From Sorghum bicolor (taxonomy: Eukaryota > Streptophyta > Magnoliopsida > Poales > Poaceae): a stretch of DNA of 64,000 bases. The notes beneath the pieces were generated by a model that had not been told where the DNA came from, did not search any database, and worked only from the letters and a program-made list of their open reading frames with translations. The number at the start of each line of letters is the position of its first letter. The first letter of the stretch is position 1. Of this stretch, positions 1 through 12,880 are shown piece by piece. A program made the translations under genes and the position numbers. The stretch lies in assembly GCF_000003195.3 (NCBI RefSeq), contig NC_012872.2:3968001-4032000 (forward strand), written 5' to 3'.

Positions 1-2500
1 CCAAGACGTAGGAAATGGAACTCTATACTACAACTGTACTTACATTGTTGCTCTTGCTGGATTTGGTTCGATTCCAATTAATTACTAAGCATCTATCATG
101 TACATGCATGTATGTTCATGTCTTCATGATATGTTTAAAAAAATCAATGTTCTTCATGAAACTCAAGGTAAAATTTATAAAGTCATCGTAGACGTCATTT
201 TGTCGATGGACATATCACCTATCACTGAAACAATAACGTCATTTCGACGGACACACCATCTATCATTGAAATAACAACATCATTTAAACTTGAAAGAGAT
301 TTAGAAAAATATCCACGTCAATTGGATAGCTCGAATTCGTAGACATGTTCCATCATAAGTTGATGTCAAGTCAATAAAAATGTACTCCCACGTAGGAGAC
401 TAGGAACAGTTATTATAGGTTGACTAGTCCGCTTATGTATATGTTCTATATATGTTCATCGAAGTATATATGCGAGTGACCGGCAAGAAATTTGTTTGAA
501 CACAATAATTCTTGTGTGTCAACCGCGTCCATGGGTAGGAAAAAATTCGGGGTATTATTTTAAACGTATAGATGGACTGAACCACGCATCCCTAGGTCCG
601 CAAGGTGTTTACGTGCGGATAGTCCTCGCGCAATTGTTTTCCCATGGCTATAGCCTCTTTGGATTGCTTTCATTTGCAGCTCCTACAGGGATCAAGAATG
701 CATGTATGAAAAATTCCAATAAAGTGTTTGGATGCAACATATGAAAAACACACAAGGATTGGGGGGGGGGGGGGGGGAGAGAGAGAGAGAGAGAGAGAGA
801 TAACAAATTTTTTAAAAAAAAACCTAAGAGGTTGTACCTCGTGTTCAGTTTTCTCTAGAGAATTCCTATGAGTACCATACGTTGATCCATTGTAAAGAAT
901 TTTCATTACGATTTCAGGACCACATGATACCTTTAAGGTTGAAAATCTCAAACATTTCCTCAACAAATTCTAACACAGCCTTAAGTTCTATGTCACCCAA
1001 GGACTAAAAAAAGACAGTTATCTAATATCCCATCATTTTCTTTGATTGTAGGCTGAGGCTGAAGACAACTTTTTGCAAATCGCTCTGGCCCAGAGAGATC
1101 ATCCCCATGTTTGAGTTTGACACGAGGCTTATCGCAAAACATGATTAGTTTTCCAGCTGTTTTTCTGCTCTAGATAGTAATCAAGTTGTAACTTTTCTTT
1201 GATAGAGATATGCTGCGTCCTCGCCACTTAGCGCTGTTGCTGAAGGCTGCAGCTGTACAGCGTGCTACACTTGTTTGCAGCCGCAACAGCAAGAGTAATT
1301 AGTAGTAGGACTGTAGAAGCGAGCAGGATTATCGATATCTGACCTGTGGTGCTCGACACTTCTGTTTGAGAAAGTTCACATGGCAAGTAAGGAAGAACGG
1401 GAGAAGAAACCATTATCCAGGTCATTATCGTGTTTTCGAACTATTTTGCTCCGCAAACGATCCACTTCTTTGTATGATCCTAGCTATATACAATATTGGC
1501 TCGATCTACTCTTATTCAAATTGTTTTAATTTGCTCCCCAGCATTTTTTTTCTTGTTTTATTTCCCCTCATATGAGTTATATTTTTGTTTCTGATTTCGT
1601 CGGGTGGTAGATGATATTATACCCTGTTTGCATTGCAATTGCAACTCCAATTATTCATCGATTGGGAACATTCGACAATGCTTTTAACCCTTGATATATA
1701 TGAAAAAAAAAGAAAACGCATGAAAAATAATTTAAAACAATCAAATTATTTTCATAATACAAGTTAATATCCTTCTGCCCTTCCCCCTACCTTGTTCCCC
1801 CACCCTGTCACACAGCATCGTCGCCATCAAGTCTCCCACAAGGGACGAGGAAGATGGCAACGAGAGGTTGCAGGCAATCTAACGGTATGTGAAGGGAAGT
1901 ACAGAAAAATAGATGATTTTGGTTTTGAAAGGTACCGCTAAATGCATACCAGCTTCGCAGTCGCAATAGCAGGTGCGAACGCGACCTCGCAATTAGCTTT
2001 GTGTGGCGTGCAATATCACATCTTGGGCCGCCACTGGAAGACAAGTCAACAATCCGTCATGCTGCCACACATGGATGATTGATGGATGTCGATTTCCTTA
2101 TAAATTCATTGATGCCATACGTCGTTCTGGGCACAATTTAGCCCCGCCCCTTTTTTTTTTGTGGAGAATTCAAATGGGCGATACATGTGGCACGAACTAC
2201 GTGTTCGTGTCTTCATTCACACCACAGCATTGAATGTGCAGGATCGATTTAACGAGGAAAACCAGAATGTACATGTACCAGAGGAGCCACATGTCAGATT
2301 TCAGAAGAGGCACTACATCCTGTACTGTGCCATTCGTTTCATTCATTGTGTGATAGCGGCTAGAAGCTCCCAAAGGCCCAAACAAATTCACAATCTGAGT
2401 GACCCAATAATGAGACAACATAGCCGCTATGCAGACAACACGCCAGATTGTACCAACAGATAGCTGACCTACATCCTGGCCCATTCTTCACCGGGCAATA
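1..2500. other. Intergenic region, left edge
   Basis: No gene is supported here; the open frames are short, overlap on opposite strands and show no family motifs. Positions 186-300 hold two to three degenerate copies of a unit of about 43 bp that starts with CGTCATTT and contains CACC-ATCTATCA. A G-run joined to a GA microsatellite sits at 761-802. The last 200-300 bases before 2709 probably carry the 3' UTR of the EPCR-like gene, which is transcribed leftwards. Confidence 0.5.
761..802. repeat. Poly-G / GA microsatellite
   Basis: A run of about 17 G residues is followed directly by roughly twelve GA dinucleotides. It is simple-sequence DNA outside any gene. Confidence 0.9.
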
Positions 2501-2708
2501 TGTTAACCGGGAGGTCTAAAGAGAACAAAAAAAAAAAAAGATGACAGAAAACCTATGTACAGGAGATGCGAAGGAGGGGGGAGAAGGGGAGGGGATGCTA
2601 TCTACTGACTCGATCAAATGGAGCAAACATGCTCCCATAATCAGCAAAAGAAGCATCGAGCTAAAGTTGTATGTATGCTCGCGGCAAAAGGCCCAACAAA
2701 AAAAAAAG

Positions 2709-5700
2709 TCAGCGTTCCTCATTCCTCAAATCCCTTCTGCCATCCCGAGTGTCTCTGCTGGAGGATTTGATTGCATCAGCAATCATGAGGGCTACCGTGG
2801 CCTTATGGAGGGCAAGGTCAGCCTTCTGCATCAGGCAGTGGGCCTTTTCCCTCTTGAGCTTCGCCATGGCAGCAGCGTGCTGTGCTGCACTTGCAGCATC
2901 CCGCAGCTTGAGCTCCTCAATATCAACACGGGACGAGCCCGGGAAGAGGTGCTTTGAGTTCTGCCAGTCATGAACGACAGCATTCCAATGGTCATGTGCA
3001 CTCCTTTTTACTCTCTGAGGGCGGAAGGAAGGTGATGGCTGGTGATCATCAGAGAAAGCAAGGCTCGCACTCCTTTTGACACTATTGGTCCTCAAAAATC
3101 TTGGTGTAGAACTTCTTTCTGAGTCAAATGCCCGAGGAGAATCTGTTCTCGAAGAGAACCTGGGAGAATACCCTGTTGGGGAATAAAGAGAACCAGTGTC
3201 ATACAATTCGCATATCCTCCCATCCACAGTGCATTCATTGTATCTCCTGCCTGATACTGGACAAGAGGAAGATACATCAGCAAACAGGAAAAAGGCAAAA
3301 CAATCATTAGAGCATCTCCAATGGCTCCCTTAAAACAACTCCCTAATTTGTTTTCCGTAAGGAGACAAAACAGCCCACCAACAGTTTTGCATCTGAATTC
3401 CCTAAGGCTCTGTTTAGTTCCCCAGCCAAAAAATTTTCATCCATCCCATCGAATCTTTGGACACATGCATGGAACATTAAATGTAGATAAAAAATAAACT
3501 AATTACACAGTTTGGTTGAAAATCGTGAGATGAATCTTTTAAGCCTAGTTAGTCCATGATTAGCCTTAAGTGCTACAGTAACCCACTTGTGCTAATGACA
3601 GATTAATTATGCTTAATAGATTTGTCTTGCAGTTTCCAGACGAGCTATGTAATTTGTTTTTTTATTAGTTTCTAAAAACTCCTCACGACATCCTTCTGAC
3701 ACATCCGATGTGACACCCAAAAAATTTTCATCTCCAATCTAAACAGGGAGCACTGGGTAAATCTCCCCCTCGACTCACAAATATACACGTGTTCCATCTT
3801 GCTATCCATCCAGGTGTTCCCATCCCCGCGGTATCCCGCACGGTTTTCCCTCCTATCTAGTTTTCTTGTTTTAGGAAGCTAACCATTGGAGACTATTGAA
3901 GAACGGCAAAAATAGAGCTCCCTATTCATTTCATTCAATTGGCATAATCATTGGTTTACCAAGTAACTTTTAAGGAGCTTTAGCAGATGCTTAGTCTAGT
4001 ACTCCCTCGAGTTTTGCATATACTTGCGTTTTGGAAACAGCAGTTTTCAAAACATAGCTATGACCAATATTTTCTATGAACAAAAATGAACATTGTAACA
4101 AAGCTGTGCTTTTCATAAAAGTATTTTTCAAGACAAATTTATGCATATGACCTTCGAGTTTCTGACGCAGCACTTTAAAGTTATTTGCAACCAAAGTTTA
4201 AAAAGCTTTAACTCAAACCTTGTCCTTTCAAGTATTTGCAAACCAAAGGGAGTAGCCATTAAGGGAGAGTACCTTGCCGGTAAAAGCCATCATGCTCTCT
4301 TGAAAAGCTATGGCAGCCAGTGGACATAAGCTTCTTATGAGAACGCTGCTTTGGTCCCTTGTATGGTACATGGAGTCCACGAGGCCTCAAACAGAAGGCA
4401 AACAATGCAGGCTTGGGAGGCAATTTCTTTTCTTGGTACCCATTTGATGAACCCTGCATTCTGTATACCTTTGATTCCCATTCATGTACCTGCTGCTCGT
4501 AGATCTTCCACATAGCGGACTGAAAAGTGAAAATGATGTAAGAGTTAGAACAAGATTGTGCCCATTCTCAGCAATTATTTGTCAGAAAGATATGTCATAA
4601 TCAAAGCTCAGGAAAGACAATCAATTATTTCACAGGAAGCATCTATGTTAACCTGAATTCTAAAAATAATTGATCAGAACCGAAGAACAATCAACTATGA
4701 CCAAACAATTGCTGCATTGCTACTGTTCAAAAAGAAGGCTTTCATATCTTTAGCCAATTAATAAGCAACGAAAAGATCCCTCAAGGATCTATTTCAATAA
4801 GTCTTAGTCAGAATGATACCCTGCCACCGTGGGATAAGATTGATTTGCAGCAAATGTAAAGAGTGTTATGGTGTTTTACTTCACTACATTGGCACTGGCA
4901 GTTATCAAAAAGCTGACAACAAAATCTGAAATTGATAACTTGTTTGCAAAATAATGTCAAGCATGTTTCAGTACTATATGCCTAGATAAATAAATAAATA
5001 AATAAATATATGCACATAAAACTATGCAAGTGAACTGCAGAGTCACGCTGGTACCATGATTCCATGAAGGATCCATGACTGCTTACTAAACATTACATGA
5101 AACATAATAACAGAGCTAGATAACAACTATCCAATGCTCACCTGTTTTCTCTATTGTATCAACCAAATGATGACTAAACAATGGAAAGCTAAACAAGAAG
5201 CCAAAAATAAATAAATAAAACGCAAAAATATATGTGTTCACCTGAAAATGTCGAATAAGCGGCATTCCCTTTTTCTGCCTCTTATCCTGCCAATATGCAT
5301 GTATCACTTCAATAATGTCCAGAGGTACATCATCAATATCCAGTTCCTTCATCTGATCAATGCTGAGTTCATTACAGTCATGGCTATATGCAAACTTCTC
5401 TAGTTTGTCCATAACCCTCTCAAACAAATCTTCTGCCAACTCAAGTGTGCTGGTGTTGTCTCTTACTAAGAATTTCCGCCAGCTTGATATCCACTCTTCA
5501 TCATCACTGTCCATGTCATATAACACACGGGATTGATCAAGAGCAATTTCAACATCTGTTCCAATGTGGACAAGATAATCTTCAGATTGCACAAAGGATA
5601 CCCCATCATTATCATCATGGATTTCAACCAAACGGACACCAGGGATTGGAATGTTTTTCACAGAAGCAGCTCTGATGTTGTGGCTATAACACTCATCATG

Positions 5701-8700
5701 CATTTGCTTGAAAACCAACCACTGGCTTCTGTCAGGAAATTCCAGGCACCATTCAGCCCCACCTTTCCACATCATGGCATGTGTATAGCGGTTTGTGGCT
5801 CCAGGCTGCAAAACTTGACAGACCTTGTGAGCATACTTGGTCCCTTCAGCAAGCTTCACACATATCCTCCGTTCACTCTGACCATCAGAATCCATCGTGA
5901 TCTGGGTATCATACTCCCTCCAACCTCTATCACCCACTGTAACAAGAACATTTGCAACACAAGTCAATGACTCTGGACTGCTATGCCCACTTCTAGAACT
6001 ATCAGGAAGTTTCTTTGCATCATTTGTCTTAGCACTAACATGAGATTGTATCTTGCGGAAATGGCCTTTGTTTTTTATGCCAAGTTCCTCACTTCTAGGA
6101 GAAACTGAGTACGAAACTTGACTTCGTGGCTTCTTAGAACCACCAGCAAAGCCAGTCAACACGTGATCTTCTGGCAGTAATTTTGAACCATCTCCAAAAG
6201 CACGTGATATAGATGTAAACCGGTTCTTATGGTAAGTAGTTCTGGGGGCAGTTGGTGTAACACGACCAATTGGATGTTCATTCAATTCCTGAACCAAGTT
6301 AGATATATGTTGCTTTTCTTTTTCATCTTTGTCAAAAGGTTTATCATTTGGTGCATCAATTGCATTCTCTAGAGGAACATTGATGGAAAGACAAATCTCT
6401 GCAGACTTCTGTGAAGAGCAAATATCACCAAGATTGGAGGAATGTGGCTTGTCAGCACCAATACAAGGCCCATTTTGATCTTGAAACTTTATGTGCATTA
6501 TATTTGCATCACCAATACTGCTGACATTACATTCTGGGCTCACATTCCTTTCAGCAATCTTGGATTCCCTACTAGCAGAGCTAGATGGATTTGCACAACT
6601 AGCAGAAGCCATATCCAATGGACTATCAGGTGATGAACCAAGATTAAGTGAACAAACTTCAGGTGGAGCATGGCAAACTGTATTAGATTCATGTTCCGTT
6701 ACCAACTGCTGCTGATCCTCATCCAAAGTACATGACATGGGTTGCTGAGAACCACTAGTCGAATTGCTTTCCGTTAACAATTTTTTATGGTGCCAAAGCA
6801 GTAGTGAAGGTGCAGTTGTCATGTCCACAACACTTTGAGCAAATTTACACTGCACATCCAAACAACAAATAACAGGTTCAATATCTGAATAATTAGACTC
6901 TGGGTGAAAGACAGACTCCTGAACATCAAAACCCTGTTTAACAGAAAATATTTAAACGATGATCAGCTGATTTTCTAAAAAAAAAATAGAGTTCTAGCAC
7001 AATGTTTTTAGAGCAGTGTGTTAGATGATGTTAACAACTATGTGTAGAAGATCAATTAAAAATAGTTGATTGCACAGAAAGGTGCAGATCAATAAACAAA
7101 CAGCAGTTAAAATGTGTATTTCCACTGAACAATGATTCAAATTGACATATGAATCACATGAGGTATAGACACAACATAACGTGTTGTGCATTGCAGTTTT
7201 ACAGGGAAAAGGGTTATTGAGGCACAAAAAAATTGACAATAAATAACAAGATGGAGGGTTATGATTACAACAGAAGATAATAAGAGACCACATACAACAG
7301 CAATGACAGTACTAAATCATTGACAGGAAGTGGGAAACCCTGCTAGGTACTGTTTCGGCCTTAAACAGAATAAAAAAAACACATTAAGATGCACATTAAG
7401 AGTATTATTAATGCAAATATATGGGCAATACGATTCAAGGTTAAAAAAGGCACAAGGCGCACTCTAGGCGTTTACATCAGTTTGTTCTGCATATATGTAA
7501 TTGACTAACTATGAATTGGACGCCAACATGTGTATGTGTAATTCTTGTTTCTACAGTACCAGAGAGGAGGTTATGAGAACAGAAATATCAAATAAAAGTA
7601 TATCTAATACTATCTTGTGACAAAATAGAAGTTCTCGTGACTAGAATGTAAGAAATCAGTAAAGGGAATGATAGTAAAGAAATCTCTAGGATTTGTTAGA
7701 AAAGTGAATGGGCAAACACAAAATTGCCCCCTCTCCCTCTGGTGGAGGGCGCCTGCAGTCCAATGCAATCTCCGTGCACTGCCACAAAGATTGACACCAT
7801 CTCGCGCACTCCCCGCAGGATCACGACCCCCAATCCCTTTCCCTTCTGCTCCCTTCCCCTTCCCTGCAAACGGATGCATGAGAAAGGGAGGTGGTGCCGC
7901 AATGGATCCGGTAGTGCGACTCCCTCAGGCAGCGTAGCTCTGGATCTGGTGGCACGACACCTATACCTCCACCTACCCCTCCGCCCAGGGCTTAAGTGTG
8001 CCTAGGCGAGCCCCTAATTACACCTTGTGGGATAAAATATTGTTTCGATGAATTGTAACATAGACAAACCTATGTTTTTGCGCAGTTTAAACAATGATTG
8101 TCTGTCTAGCTATTCGAGAAAGAGGATAGCAGACAAGCATATAGCATAGTATTACACGGGGTAAGAGTGATGACCATCCATCACTAAGGTTCCTCAGAGA
8201 ACCCAAAACTGGTTATTGATAACCTCACATAAAGTCCAGGAGTACTTACAGAAAGAAGCCATTATAAGGGGGTTGCTACTGCATACTGAGTAATGTACTA
8301 ATGTTAATGCCCTTATTTGTTAATGACACGGTGTTCATAATGTGAAAAGCACGCAAGATTGTTTAAATGCTTTAGGGAATGCATTTATAATAGTCATGCA
8401 AGGCGGGAAGATACCTTAGAGAAGAGATCCATTGAAGAAAGGGCTCTTTGACCGGTACATTTTGTAGAATCTTTAGACAACTCCCTCTTTGGACAGTGAT
8501 ATTGAAGCTTTCTTTGAAGATGTTTCCATTTTGATTTCTCTACACCAACAAAGTTGAAGAACATAAACACTACTTGACTTCTACCATGCCCACCAGATAT
8601 CTGAAATCTGATTGAAGTACAAGGTATTCTCGATTCCTTGGTAGTTCTCTGCCTAGAACACTGCTTGAAGCTTCCAGCAAGTAAACAGAAAAGTGATACT

Positions 8701-10565
8701 GCCGATCTCAAGCATGTGTCAAGAAGGAAATGTTTCGAGCCTAAAGCATTATCAACAAGAAGTATGTCCAGATGTACAACTGGCCATAAGGCAACCAATG
8801 TACCACATTGAAGGAGAAAGAAGGCATTGAAAACCGAAGCGCAACATGCTTCACAAAGCAACTTATAAACAGGTTTCAGTGGGAGGCACAATGCAGGTAT
8901 GACATATGTGATTGAAGCACCAGTTGCAGTACTAGATTCCATACTAGGAAATGCAGCAAGAACCATAGCAGAACTTCCTCTTCTTTGGCAATTAGAACGC
9001 TGTTCAGAAATGCTAAGAAAACCATTCTTTTTTCTGCAAAATCGCTTCCTAGAATAAACAAAGCGAAACCTCCTGTCCTCAGGTGTGGTCCTATCCTTGA
9101 GAACCTCTGCACCCCCATTTGCAAGTGAACTACATGGTATAGAATCATTAGACTCCTTGGCAACAGAACCACGGCACTGCTTTTGGTCAAATGAAATTGC
9201 AACAACATTGGAGTGATTGTGATCCTGCTTGCTGATGCCACAAAGTGTAGCTGATTTTGCTTGGTTTGATCGAGCCAACCATGAGATGATGGGACCTGAC
9301 TCAGAACTCTCTGTATTGCTTCCATCCATGTCTTCTCTGTCACCATGTTCGTTCTTCGGCTCAAACACTGACCTTGAGTTTGTGCATTTAGATCTATTGC
9401 GAGCTTCCGCTGGTAAGAACAGGAGTTTAATCCTCTCATTTTGAAGATTGATCCATTCTTCATCCTTATCATCATACCTAACATGATGTAACCTTGTGAC
9501 TGGATTATATTCCTTGACCAAGCCAAAGTACCAAGTCTCATCAAGAGGCCAAAAAACCCTGATCCTCTCTTTTACAATGCAAAATGGATCCACATCGCTA
9601 GGGCTGACTTCATAAAAATGCCGACGTGGACGACGCTTCCTGAAGGGAACTTTACCATCACGCTTCCGCAGCGACCTAGCAGGACCAGGTACATCCTTGA
9701 TTTTTTTGTATGAATTTTTAAAATGATTTGAATGCAGAGGAAAAGATCTCTTTGATGACCTATCAGGTGATTTCATTCCCTTCCTTGGTGATCCAGCACA
9801 TCTGTTATCTGATAAAGAACAGAGCATCCTAGCAGCATTTTCTTCTAAACTAACACCATCATCATCTTTGACATGGTCACAGCCACCCTTGTCAACATGA
9901 ACGGCTTTTGAGGGTTCACCTGAAGGATGTGATTGCTTTTCAACTGAGAATTCAGTTTCAGAACAGAACTTGGTGCCAGTATCCTGAGCACAAGTACCAT
10001 TCTCAGTTCTCAAACAACTGACAGGTTCATCACCACCAATTCTATTCTCCTGGAACGCAACTGATTCCCCCTTCTTGTTCTGCCTCGGGAGTTGGGAAGA
10101 CATAGGAACTCCATTAGCTTGTGGAATATTATGACCACCAGTCCAACTCTCAGTATTAGCATTCTGAGCCAGCCTCCTTAACCTCAAGACGCCACGAGGC
10201 TGCCTGATCACTGTAACTCCTGCTGAAGTAACTGAATGTTCAGAGTGTTCGTTCTTATTTCTCGACAATGAGAGTTGGCGACAACCATCCAGACTATCTA
10301 TGCTCCATGTGGAATCACCTGAGCTGGAACTTGGCGTCCCTGGTTCATTGAGTTCCATTTGATTAGAACCCAAGTTGTCACGCTTCCTCTTATTCCCCGC
10401 AGATAAACTGCTTGAAGGAGCCTCCTTTCCATCCCCATTTGGCAAGGCAGGGCCATGTCTTGCTTCAACAGATTCCCTCTCGGACAAAGTCTCCTCACCA
10501 TCTAAACCCACCACTGATTCGGTAGCATCTGTTGCAGTGGGTTTATCACAGCCACTGGATTCCAT
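2709..10565 (-). CDS. EPCR: Enhancer-of-polycomb-related protein (EPCR type, PEAT-complex family)
   Basis: Four coding exons: 10565-8415, 6933-5242, 4519-4273 and 3256-2709. Phases close exactly and give 1545 residues, about the length of Arabidopsis At4g32620. A Tudor/PWWP-like fold lies at about residues 325-390 (RIRVFWPLDETWYFGLV, then HHVRYDDKDEEW). The enhancer-of-polycomb core includes YDMDSDDEEW (about residue 1185) and DVPLDIIEVIHAYWQDKRQ just before residue 1281. The C-terminus is Ser/Arg-rich and then Ala-rich helical. In Arabidopsis, EPCR proteins join PWWP, ARID and TRB proteins in the nuclear PEAT complex, which acts in heterochromatin silencing and histone acetylation control; that role is inferred here by family. 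The start is the first ATG of the long GC-rich exon, followed by acidic, Ser-rich sequence. Introns 1 and 3 carry transposon insertions. Family assignment is firm; exact complex membership is not shown by sequence. Confidence 0.93.
3310..3990. mobile_element. Tourist-like MITE in EPCR intron 3, split by a second MITE
   Basis: The outer ends read GAGCATCTCCAATGGCTCCC and, from the other side, GCATCTGCTAAAGCTCC, forming an imperfect terminal inverted repeat. TTA stands directly outside both ends (3307-3309 and 3991-3993), as expected for a PIF/Harbinger (Tourist) target duplication. The interior is interrupted by an unrelated MITE at 3415-3751. Confidence 0.75.
3415..3751. mobile_element. GGCCTTGTTTAGTTC-family MITE, nested copy
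   Basis: It starts with a variant of the family end (GGCTCTGTTTAGTTC) and ends with the inverted form (CTAAACAGGGAGC). Between them are the family landmarks seen in the other copies of this window: CATCGAATCTTTGGACACAT, ACTAATTACACAGTTTG, GTGAGATGAATCTTTTAAGC and AAGTGCTACAGTA. It is the oldest-looking or most rearranged copy and sits inside the Tourist-like element. Confidence 0.75.
7440..8030. other. GC-rich insertion-like block in EPCR intron 1
   Basis: Intron 1 (6934-8414) is AT-rich except for 7720-8010, which is C-rich and codes for nothing recognisable. The block is edged by similar direct sequences, AAGGCGCACTCTAGGCG near 7456 and AAGTGTGCCTAGGCG near 7995. This suggests a mobile-element insertion, but no clear terminal repeat or target duplication could be fixed. 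Confidence 0.35.
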
Positions 10566-10999
10566 TCACGAGCCCACGAATCAAGAGAACAGATTTCCGT
10601 AGAATTTCACCTCCTAAACATGGGGATTCAGTTGAATCCACCGGCGGAGCCAAGGCCCGGCCACCCTAGGCAGCTGGCCGGGCTCCCACGGTACAGCAGA
10701 GGCGGGAGGGGAGAGGGAGGTGCGTACGCAGGGTCGCCGGCCGGTGGCGGAGGACGGAGGCGAGGGCGCGAGGCGACTGGCGAGAGGCGGGAGGGGGAGC
10801 GACGCCGCCGCCGAGCCTGGGACTGCCCCTCCGTCGATGGACGCCGCCGAGGGGGAGCCGCCGACGCGCGGAAGATCCGACCCCTGGGATCGAGCCTGAG
10901 CGCGAGTGGGGGAAGGAGCAGAAGATCTGCGCTGAGGGACCGAGCCTGAGCGGCGCTGCGAGGAAGACGGAGGCGGTGCACTAGTGCCTTAGGCACTAG
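10566..10999. other. EPCR 5' flank, GC-rich leader/promoter area
   Basis: Positions 10630-10990 are very GC-rich (CGG/CCG repeats, GGGAGGG), typical of a grass gene leader. Open frames in this stretch are compositional and lack family motifs. A perfect palindromic pair built on GCACTAGTGCC flanks TTAG at 10978-11002. Confidence 0.5.
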
Positions 11000-11241
11000 T
11001 GCCTTGTTTAGTTCAACAAAAAAAACCAAAAACCTTTCAACCCATCATATTGAATCTTGCGGCACATCCATCAAACACTAAATATAAATAAAAAAACAAA
11101 AATTAATTACACAATTTACCTGCAAATCGCGAGATGAATCTTTTGAATTTAGTTAGTCCATAATTAGACAATATTTATCAAATAAAAACAAAAGTGCTAC
11201 AATACCGAAATCTAAAAAAAATTCGGAACTAAACAAAGCTT
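11000..11241. mobile_element. GGCCTTGTTTAGTTC-family MITE upstream of EPCR
   Basis: The ends are TGCCTTGTTTAGTTC and GAACTAAACAAAGCTT. The internal landmarks (ATTGAATCTTGCGGCACAT, AATTACACAATTTACCTG, CGCGAGATGAATCTTTT, AAAGTGCTACAATACC) match the other copies. It lies about 435 bp upstream of the EPCR start codon. Confidence 0.88.
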
Positions 11242-12000
11242 AAATAAAAGCCCACCCATTTTTTTCTCTTTTATTTTTCATTTCTTTTTTTTGAGCAACT
11301 TCCATTTTTTTCCTTTTAACATCTTTTGACAAATTAGCACCTCTATAATTAATATCTATATATTTAATATAATATATGTTACGGATCATACTAGTGTCTC
11401 CAGGATCCAATCACATAACATTATGACATAATGATTCTCTAAAAATATTTCTTTTAAAATACAAACCCTATTAGGGGAAATTATGAAAAATTTTCCTCAC
11501 ACCTTTTCTTTAAAAGGGAAAGAGGGGAGATAGATAAGGACTTATGTATTCATTTGCTCTTTCTCAATTGCTCTCCATCTCTTCTCTATTTATTCGGTTT
11601 AAGATCAAAATTGTAATGTCTACTACATCATAAAACTGTTAAGGGGTTATGAATCCTTATGCATGCTTATGTATTCATTTGCTCTTTCTCAATTACTCTC
11701 CACACTCTTCTCTATTTATTTAGTTTAAGATCAAAACTGTAATGTCTACTACATCACAAAACTCTTAAGCGATTAGGAACGCTTAAGCATGCTTAAACTT
11801 AGTCACCGAGCCACTACTCGCTTAACACTTAACCCCTCTTATAATCTTACGTTATGTTTATCTGGTTAGTATTAGTATAATATTACGCCCAAGCTTCATA
11901 AAATATTTGGCTCCGTCACTTGTTGAGTCCATGATCAGTTAACAGAAACAGTTTCAATCATCCTCTCATCAGCAATCCCACACCATCAGTTCATCCACAA
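11242..12000. other. AT-rich intergenic DNA with a tandem duplication
   Basis: No gene is seen. The main structure is the 125-bp tandem duplication at 11541-11790, listed separately. Confidence 0.6.
11541..11790. repeat. 125-bp direct tandem duplication
   Basis: The unit beginning CTTATGTATTCATTTGCTC at 11541 recurs at 11666. The two copies share the order TTTCTCAATT, TTCTCTATTTATT, TTTAAGATCAAAA, TGTAATGTCTACTACATCA with scattered mismatches, so the duplication is not recent. Confidence 0.88.
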
Positions 12001-12029
12001 TCACCACAAAAGTCCATTTGATATCCAAA

Positions 12030-12560
12030 CATTAAAAGAAATCACAGATCTGTGCACGAAAAATATGTTTTAAAGCCCTAGAGGCATTAAGCGTCGGTGA
12101 CGGACCAGAGTGGGCGACAAGCCTGGTGGCGTTAGCAGGGGTGACCGGCGGCGAAGCGCTTAGTGTCTCGGGGATCGAGAGAAAAAAGGACGATAAATTT
12201 TCCGAGCGGCGAGACGATCCCGCCACGGATCGGCGACAAATTGATAGGAGAAATCGAATCCGAGGACAGGGGAGCGCCGATCTGTGCCAAAAGCCCCTTG
12301 CCTAGTCGATCCAATGCGGCGAATTAGGATTTCGTCGGTGCCAATGGAACCTAGGGTTTGCTCTTCTCGAGTTTTCCCTCTTTTCTTCAAGGTTAGTTTT
12401 TTGTCTTTACCGAGCGGGGAATGGTGGGGTACAACTAACTGGCGAGGAGAGTGAGGAAGTGAAGGGTGCGGGAGTTGTGGGAAACCGTGTCGTCCGATCT
12501 CGCTAGTGATGAGAGGTCACCGCTTCTAGGCTTTGGGTGGCCTTGGAGGCGCGTCATTGA
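12030..12560. other. GC-rich island of unknown origin
   Basis: This is a 500-bp GC-rich patch in AT-rich DNA. On the minus strand it contains an AACCCTAGGTTCC leader-like stretch and short open frames, but no recognisable domain. It may be a relic gene 5' end or a piece of a transposon. I cannot assign a product. Confidence 0.3.
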
Positions 12561-12680
12561 GTGAGCTAAGCAAACTTGGCAAAGATTGCCGGGTCGGTCC
12601 TTTTCTTGAATTTAATTTTTATTTTTAATACCAGCAAACATCTCTATGTCCGATTGTCTCAGTGTTCTAATCTCCGGCTA

Positions 12681-12880
12681 AAGCATTTAACAAATGCCTT
12701 CTCAAACAACTCTGAACTAGATAAGACTATAACGGCTAAATTATACATATACATAAATAATTAGATATATGTACGTCCGTTATTTTGATGGATTTGATCA
12801 GTTTTAAGCATTTGACAGATGCCTACTCAAACAACACTAACAGAACTAGATAAGGCTATAATAGTCGAATTATAGGTAAA
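12681..12880. repeat. Diverged direct repeat, 125-bp period
   Basis: A segment starting AAGCATTTAACAAATGCCT at 12681 recurs at 12806 as AAGCATTTGACAGATGCCT. Both continue through TCAAACAAC, GAACTAGATAAG and CTATAA. The surrounding 12561-13430 is AT-rich, with no gene seen. Confidence 0.75.

Noticed and set aside
1228..1425. 65-residue minus-strand frame with one hydrophobic segment
   Set aside because: It is too short, has no family match, no promoter or conserved context, and overlaps another frame.
2161..2484. Two overlapping frames of about 100 residues on opposite strands
   Set aside because: There are no domains; the position is downstream of the EPCR stop, where 3' UTR or spacer is expected.
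3246..3250. GCAG acceptor for EPCR exon 4
   Set aside because: It gives the wrong phase. The TCCAG acceptor ending at 3257 keeps the frame into VDGRICELYD.
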